DNA of 34,716 nucleotides from Methanobacteriota archaeon (GTDB taxonomy: Archaea; Thermoplasmatota; Poseidoniia; MGIII; CG-Epi1), in NCBI GenBank assembly GCA_002731655.1, contig PCCI01000018.1:15545-50260 (forward strand), given 5' to 3'. The position numbers were made by a program, and so were the translations under genes. Under the pieces are notes generated by a model. That model ran no database searches. It worked only from the letters and a program-made list of their open reading frames with translations, and was not told where the DNA came from. This document shows positions 30,739 through 34,716 of the stretch, piece by piece (positions within the stretch are counted from its first letter, which is position 1; every line of letters starts with the position of its first letter).

Positions 30739-32166
30739 GTGAACTTGACCGCGGACGAGCAGGAGGTGGTAGCATGGCTTTCGCAGCGCAACATGCTACC
30801 GTCGCCGGAACTGGTTGAGCGCGTCGTCGCGCATCCCAACGGCCTCGGCTGGCTCGAGCAGTCGTTGCTAGCGCTCGATTCGCCGCAGCTTTTCCTCGGC
30901 CTCGGCGACCTCATCCCCGAACCGGAGGAGCCGACGCCGATTGTCTGCGAGGCGACCGGTGCGCTGCCACCGGTTATCATCCAGCGGCAAATCGGACGCA
31001 CCCGCGCCGACGGTCAATTGCAGAGTTACGTTGCGCTCTTCAACGACCGCTTCCGCACGCTGGCGCGACTGGTGCGACGCGACCCGGCGATGCGCGACGC
31101 GAGTGGGCTGCGGCAGGTCGACCCCGACGGCGAGAGCACGGTGGTCGGGATGGTCGCCGAAGTGCGGCAGCTGCAGGGCGGCCGCGTGCGTGCGGTGCTG
31201 GAGGATCCGGACGGCCGCCTGGCGGTGATGTTTGGAGAGGCGGACGAGGCGAGCCACAATCTGCTCCACGACGAAGTCATCGGGATTTCGGGGCGGTTGA
31301 GCCGGCGCGGTGACATGCTGTTCGCCAATGGCCCCATCGTACGCCCCTATCAGGGTCGCGCCCGCGAGCCGGGACGCGCCGCGGAGCCGTGGACCGCGCT
31401 CTTCATCTCCGACCTGCATATCGGCAGCAACACCTTCCAGCAGGCGCAGTGGGACCGCTTCGTGGCGTGGCTGAATGGCGACGTCGACTACCATCGCGAG
31501 TGGATTCCGCGCCCGGGCTACCTGGTGCTGGCGGGCGACGTGGTTGACGGCATTGACTCCTACCCCGGGCAGGAAGCGGAGCTGGAGATTACCGACGTCT
31601 GGGAGCAGTATGCAGTGATGCAGCGCGAGCTCGAGAAGCTGCCGACCGACATCCAGATCATCATCTTGCCGGGCAACCACGACGCGGTGCGGTTGATGGA
31701 GCCGCAGCTGCCGCTGCCGGGGCGCGTGCAGGAGCGCTACCCGCCTGGCGTCACCTTTACCGCTAACCCGGCGCAGCTCGACCTGGCCGGGGTCAACGTG
31801 CTCTGCTACCACGGCAAGTCGTTCGACGACCTGGTGAGCCTGCGCGACCTGACTTACGACAAGCCGATACTGATGATGAAGGAGCTGCTGCTGCGCCGCC
31901 ACCTTGCGCCGATTTATGGCAGCAAGACCCCGCTCGCGCCCGAGGACCAGGATCATATGCTGATTCGCGAGATGCCCGATATCTTCGTCACCGGCCACGT
32001 CCACTCGTGCGGGGTCGAGCGGCATCGGGGGATGCTGCTGCTCAACCCGGGAACGTGGCAGTCGCAGACCGACTTCCAGCGCATGATGGGGTTCCAGCCC
32101 GACCCCAACCGCGCCATCGCGGTCAACCTGCAGAGCTTCGAGACGCAAGTGCTTGATTTCAACTAG
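30739..32166 (+). CDS. polB: DNA polymerase D small subunit (DP1), exonuclease
   Basis: DP1 pairs with the large catalytic subunit DP2 to form the euryarchaeal replicative polymerase PolD and supplies 3'-5' proofreading. About 475 residues: an N-terminal helical region, an OB-fold (STVVGMVAEVRQLQGGRVRAVLED) and a calcineurin-like phosphodiesterase domain. The metal-binding motifs are all intact: FISDLHIGS, LAGDVVDGID, LPGNHDAVR, CYHGKS and VTGHVHSCG. This separates it from eukaryotic B-subunits, which lost these residues. GTG 30739 starts a typical N terminus (NLTADEQEVV); TTG 30718 is an alternative adding seven residues. DP2 is not in the window. It lies beside orc1/cdc6, separated by the nuclease gene. 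Confidence 0.94.
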   Translation: MNLTADEQEVVAWLSQRNMLPSPELVERVVAHPNGLGWLEQSLLALDSPQLFLGLGDLIPEPEEPTPIVCEATGALPPVIIQRQIGRTRADGQLQSYVALFNDRFRTLARLVRRDPAMRDASGLRQVDPDGESTVVGMVAEVRQLQGGRVRAVLEDPDGRLAVMFGEADEASHNLLHDEVIGISGRLSRRGDMLFANGPIVRPYQGRAREPGRAAEPWTALFISDLHIGSNTFQQAQWDRFVAWLNGDVDYHREWIPRPGYLVLAGDVVDGIDSYPGQEAELEITDVWEQYAVMQRELEKLPTDIQIIILPGNHDAVRLMEPQLPLPGRVQERYPPGVTFTANPAQLDLAGVNVLCYHGKSFDDLVSLRDLTYDKPILMMKELLLRRHLAPIYGSKTPLAPEDQDHMLIREMPDIFVTGHVHSCGVERHRGMLLLNPGTWQSQTDFQRMMGFQPDPNRAIAVNLQSFETQVLDFN

Positions 32167-32225
32167 CGCAACTTGGGTTCTGCCCTCGCTCCACTCGGGC
32201 ATCATCAGCTGCTGGACTTCAATAC
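32167..32225 (+). other. Short spacer after polB with weak hairpin
   Basis: The 87-base gap between polB and the ATP-grasp gene starts with a GC-rich part holding TGCCC ... GGGCA (five pairs, 11-base loop) and ends with the promoter of the next gene. The hairpin is not followed by a T run, so I do not call it a terminator. Confidence 0.25.
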
Positions 32226-32231
32226 TTAATA
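32226..32231 (+). promoter_or_regulatory. TATA-like box for the ATP-grasp gene
   Basis: TTAATA within an AT-rich stretch, centred about 25 bases before ATG 32254. Confidence 0.5.
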
Positions 32232-32253
32232 CCGCCCCAAGCGTGCGCGGCCG

Positions 32254-33288
32254 ATGAGGGTCCTGGTCACCGGCATCGGCGGAAATATCGGCATGGACCT
32301 GGCGCGCAGCCTGCGTCAGGCAGGGCATGCGGTCGTCGGTATCGACATGGACCCACGCAACCTGCTCATCGGGCGGCAGGTCGCCGACGCGGTCCACCCC
32401 GCGCCGCCGGCGCGCGACCCCGGCTACTACGACGCGCTCAACGCGATTATCGCCGACGAGGGCATCGGGTTGGTGCTCTGCAATCCGGACGGCGAGCTGG
32501 GGCTGGTTTCACCGCAGCGCGACCGCCTCGCGGCGCCGCTCTTCGCGCTGCCGGAATCGCTTGTCGCGACCTTCCTTGACAAAGGGCGCACGGTCAAGTT
32601 CCTCGATGGGCTGGCGGCGACGCCACACACGCTGGCGGTGCGCACCGCATTGGACCTCGCGCGCGCCTTCGAGAAGCTGGAGCCGCCGCTCTGGCTGCGC
32701 GCCGCGTCGGGCGCGGGCGGCCGTGGGTCAATCCTGGTGCGCGAGCTGGACGAGGCGACGGCGTGGCTGCATTACTGGCGCGAGCGGCGCTGGAAGTGGC
32801 TGGCGCAGGAATACCTGCCAGGCCGCAATTTCAACTGGACCGGCATCCTGTGGGAAGGCGAGTTGGTCGCCTCCGGCTCGTCGGAGCGGCTCGACTACTT
32901 GATGGCAGCCGCGGCGGTCTCCGGCATCACCGGCAACATCCGCACCGGCCGCACGCTCCACGATGAGCGGCTCAACGTAATCGGCACCGCCATTTGCGAG
33001 CGGCTCGATGGCTCGGGCGCGGTCTCGGTCGACCTGCGTGAGGACCGCGATGGCAACCCGCTTGTTACTGAAATCAACGCCCGCTTCGCGGCGCGTCCCT
33101 GGCTCTACACCGGCGCCGGCGCCAACTTCGCCGCCGCGATTGTCGAGCTAGTTGAAGGGCGCCGGCCGCAAATGTCGCAATTCGACGCGCCGCAGGCGGG
33201 GATGCTCGAAATCCGACAGGTCGATGCCGAGCCAGTCATCATCCCCGAAGCGGAGCTCGATAACTACCGTTTCAGCACCGAGTCATAG
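32254..33288 (+). CDS. ATP-grasp enzyme (carbamoyl-phosphate synthase large-subunit-like)
   Basis: A 344-residue protein. The N terminus is a Rossmann-like pre-ATP-grasp domain (VLVTGIGGNIGMDLARSLRQAGHAVVGIDMD). Residues about 110-300 form the ATP-grasp fold: FLDKGRTVKFL, the Gly-rich flexible loop ASGAGGRGSILV, the adenine-side strand WLAQEYLPGRNFNWTGI, and the metal-binding segment LVTEINARFAARP. ATP-grasp ligases join a carboxylate, via an acyl phosphate, to an amine or thiol. Similar stand-alone CarB-like proteins occur in surface-polysaccharide clusters, often making amide or peptide links to sugars. The neighbour is a glycosyltransferase, which fits, but the substrates cannot be told. 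The 3' end overlaps that convergent gene by 25 bases. The ATG follows TTAATA by about 25 bases. Confidence 0.82.
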   Translation: MRVLVTGIGGNIGMDLARSLRQAGHAVVGIDMDPRNLLIGRQVADAVHPAPPARDPGYYDALNAIIADEGIGLVLCNPDGELGLVSPQRDRLAAPLFALPESLVATFLDKGRTVKFLDGLAATPHTLAVRTALDLARAFEKLEPPLWLRAASGAGGRGSILVRELDEATAWLHYWRERRWKWLAQEYLPGRNFNWTGILWEGELVASGSSERLDYLMAAAAVSGITGNIRTGRTLHDERLNVIGTAICERLDGSGAVSVDLREDRDGNPLVTEINARFAARPWLYTGAGANFAAAIVELVEGRRPQMSQFDAPQAGMLEIRQVDAEPVIIPEAELDNYRFSTES

Positions 33289-34490
33289 AGCCGCGCCAGC
33301 CGCTCGGCCGCCGCGCCCCAGTGGAACCCCGACTCGGCCAGCGCGCGTCCGCGGCGCCCCATCGCGCTGCGCTCCGCCGGCGAGTCACGCAGCTCGCGGG
33401 CGCTGCGCCGCAGCGCCCGCCAGTCGCCCCACGCGAAGGTGGCACCGATTCCCTCGTCGGTAACGAAATGCCCCATCAGCAGCTCGCGGCAGGTGATGAC
33501 CGGCACGCCGGCGCACATCGCCTCGAACAGCTTGTTGGGCGCACTGAGCCGGCTGTTGAGGTTGGCCGGGTCGAGTGCCATCAGCACCGCGTCGGCCTCC
33601 AGCGTGAGCCACGCGATGTCGTCCGGCGGGACCGGGCCGAGGTAGCAGGTGTTGCGTAGCCGCTGGCAGAGGCGCTCCAGCTGCGGCACCAGCGTCCCGA
33701 AGCCGCCAATCTGGAACTCGACGTCGCGCAGCCCCTCGACCGCGAGCGCTGTTTCGAGGATTCCGCGTGACGGTCGTTTCTCGAGAACACCTATATAAAT
33801 AATTTTTAGCTGTTTTCCGGGTTTCCGTGCCGCGACCGCCGCAGCGGGATAATCCTCCAGTCGTTTCAGGTTGCCGACCAGCGCCACACCGTCACGGACC
33901 AGCTCCGACTGCGGCAGTTGCAGGACTGCGAGCGCTTCCTCCAGCGGTGCGCTGAACGGCGCGCCGCGCCCCTCCCGTCGCATTGCAGTAAGTCGTGCGA
34001 AGCCTTGTGGACCGGCCGCCAGCACGCCGTCGCAGTGACGCAGTAGTCGTGCCTCGAGCCGGTGCAGCCGAAGCGTCGCCCGATGCGAGACGGCACCCTC
34101 GACCAGCGCCGGATAATTCTCGTGGCAGTCGTAGACCAGCGGCGAGCGCAGCAGCCGCGCTGTGAACAGGCCGAGCGGCAGCGTGTCGAGGTCGTGCGCG
34201 TGAATCACGAGGTCGCCTCGCAAGGTCAACATCTGCCGCAGGCACCAGCACCAGAAGCGCGGCAGCTCGCGCGCGAACGCCAGCGGTGCGTTGAGCGGGC
34301 AGGCGCGCCGGTAGCGGATGATGCGCCCCCACTCGGCCTGCGACTCGTTGTCGCTGTCGCTGTCGCGGTCCCACGCCAGCAGCGTTACCTTGTGCCCAAG
34401 CGCGGCGAGCGAAGCGGCGGTGTCGGCGACAACCGGCTCGGGCTGTGCGCCGCTGGTGAGGCGGGTGCGCAGCATCACGATATGGGCCAC
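33264..34490 (-). CDS. GT4-like glycosyltransferase
   Basis: A 408-residue GT-B glycosyltransferase. The N-terminal half has HIVMLRTRLTSG, a nucleotide-fold loop, VIHAHDLDTLPLG and VYDCHENYP; the C-terminal half has IIYIGVLEKRPSRGILETAL, FQIGGFGTLVPQLERL, CYLGPVPPDDIAWL and SAPNKLFEAMCAGVPVI, the donor-binding Glu region of GT4-type enzymes. It differs from the other glycosyltransferase in the window and lacks the usual Gly-Gly acceptor loop. GTG 34490 lies about 23 bases after a CTTTAA box. The 3' end overlaps the ATP-grasp gene, and the stop of an upstream gene on the same strand is 35 bases away. Likely role: surface glycan or glycolipid synthesis; sugar unknown. Confidence 0.85.
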   Translation of the reverse strand: MAHIVMLRTRLTSGAQPEPVVADTAASLAALGHKVTLLAWDRDSDSDNESQAEWGRIIRYRRACPLNAPLAFARELPRFWCWCLRQMLTLRGDLVIHAHDLDTLPLGLFTARLLRSPLVYDCHENYPALVEGAVSHRATLRLHRLEARLLRHCDGVLAAGPQGFARLTAMRREGRGAPFSAPLEEALAVLQLPQSELVRDGVALVGNLKRLEDYPAAAVAARKPGKQLKIIYIGVLEKRPSRGILETALAVEGLRDVEFQIGGFGTLVPQLERLCQRLRNTCYLGPVPPDDIAWLTLEADAVLMALDPANLNSRLSAPNKLFEAMCAGVPVITCRELLMGHFVTDEGIGATFAWGDWRALRRSARELRDSPAERSAMGRRGRALAESGFHWGAAAERLARLYDSVLKR

Positions 34491-34510
34491 GCCGCGGGAG
34501 CCTGCGCCGG

Positions 34511-34516
34511 TTAAAG
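34511..34516 (-). promoter_or_regulatory. TATA-like box for the GT4-like gene
   Basis: CTTTAA on the minus strand, centred about 23 bases before GTG 34490, in the 35-base gap after the upstream gene's stop. Confidence 0.5.
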
Positions 34517-34525
34517 AACGCGTTG

Positions 34526-34716
34526 TTATGGGCGGGCAAGTTCGGCGGCGACAAATTGCTCGCGTGCATCGTCGTCAGTGGTGAGCACGACACGATGCAG
34601 CGCGGCCACCATCTGCGCGATTCCGGCGACACCGTCGCGGTAGTCCGGTACGGGCGACCGTACACCTGCCTCGATAATCGATTCGGCCGCTAGCTGCCCG
34701 CTCTCGATAGCCAGCC
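34526..34716 (-). CDS. C-terminal end of an unidentified gene (start outside window)
   Basis: The minus-strand frame is open from the window edge to a TAA at 34526-34528, giving 63 residues. The sequence has normal protein character and the window's codon style (SGQLAAESIIEAGVRSPVP, then YRDGVAGIAQMVAALHRVVL). The 'SGQLAAESI ... SPVPDYRDGVAGIAQMVAALH' pattern recalls the C terminus of Gfo/Idh/MocA-type sugar oxidoreductases, which would fit the glycan genes here, but the fragment is too short to be sure. It is not in the list of long complete ORFs because its start is missing. Confidence 0.5.
   Translation of the reverse strand, partial: LAIESGQLAAESIIEAGVRSPVPDYRDGVAGIAQMVAALHRVVLTTDDDAREQFVAAELARP

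Noticed and set aside
32178-32200. Possible terminator hairpin after polB
   Set aside because: Only five pairs with a large loop and no T run after it.
30868-32397. 509-codon minus-strand open frame opposite polB
   Set aside because: It is antisense to the clearly conserved PolD small-subunit gene, has no recognisable domain, and arises from high GC at third positions.

Overview
The window is a gene-dense (coding on both strands, almost no spacers), GC-rich piece of archaeal chromosome. Information-processing genes place it in the Euryarchaeota sensu lato: the small subunit of DNA polymerase D, an Orc1/Cdc6 initiator, a GatE amidotransferase subunit, a Nop5-type NOP-domain protein and an archaeal MptE-type pterin pyrophosphokinase. 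Very large NEW3/PKD-repeat surface proteins, zinc-ribbon membrane proteins, TPR proteins and TATA boxes about 24 bases ahead of start codons fit a Thermoplasmatota-like marine archaeon (Poseidoniales/Marine Group II or III). That lineage call is inference; no 16S gene is present.

Layout. 1-6598: end of a PKD-domain protein, a cytoplasmic beta-propeller/TPR protein on the minus strand, and a 1491-residue membrane-anchored surface protein with a CxxCH motif and a coiled-coil acidic cytoplasmic tail. 6595-8683: MptE-like enzyme, an orphan ABC ATPase, and a DUF167 + small Toprim pair that seems to share one TATA box with the ATPase gene. 8715-11578: L-lysine 6-transaminase facing a histidine ammonia-lyase whose cofactor triad reads Ala-Cys-Gly. 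11652-14494: two overlapping TPR-repeat genes. 14491-19928: a minus-strand operon of five touching genes (SecB-like protein, zinc-ribbon membrane protein, GatE, GlmU-like sugar nucleotidyltransferase, GT4 glycosyltransferase). 20007-25284: lipoprotein-like and two-TM proteins, a 976-residue eight-repeat surface protein, a very short Nop5, and a DUF368 polyprenyl-phosphate translocase family protein. 25328-28262: TrkA-TrkH potassium uptake operon. 28309-28845: an Ala-rich membrane protein of unknown role. 28850-32166: orc1/cdc6, a Holliday-resolvase-related nuclease and the PolD small subunit, a plausible replication-origin neighbourhood. 32254-34716: an ATP-grasp enzyme, a second glycosyltransferase and the tail of one more gene.

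How the genes relate. Two themes recur: cell-envelope building (surface proteins, GlmU-like enzyme, glycosyltransferases, DUF368 carrier-lipid protein, ATP-grasp) and core replication/translation. Gene starts follow a simple rule. Operon heads usually begin about 23-27 bases after a TATA-like box, implying leaderless mRNAs, while internal genes start inside the previous stop (ATGA, GTGA, TTGA, probably CTGA, or TGATG). Three convergent pairs share the same four bases CTAG for both stops. The 1491-residue surface protein breaks the pattern with a roughly 60-base structured leader and a Shine-Dalgarno site. I saw no tRNA, rRNA, CRISPR array, insertion sequence or prophage gene, and no gap over 300 bases without a gene.
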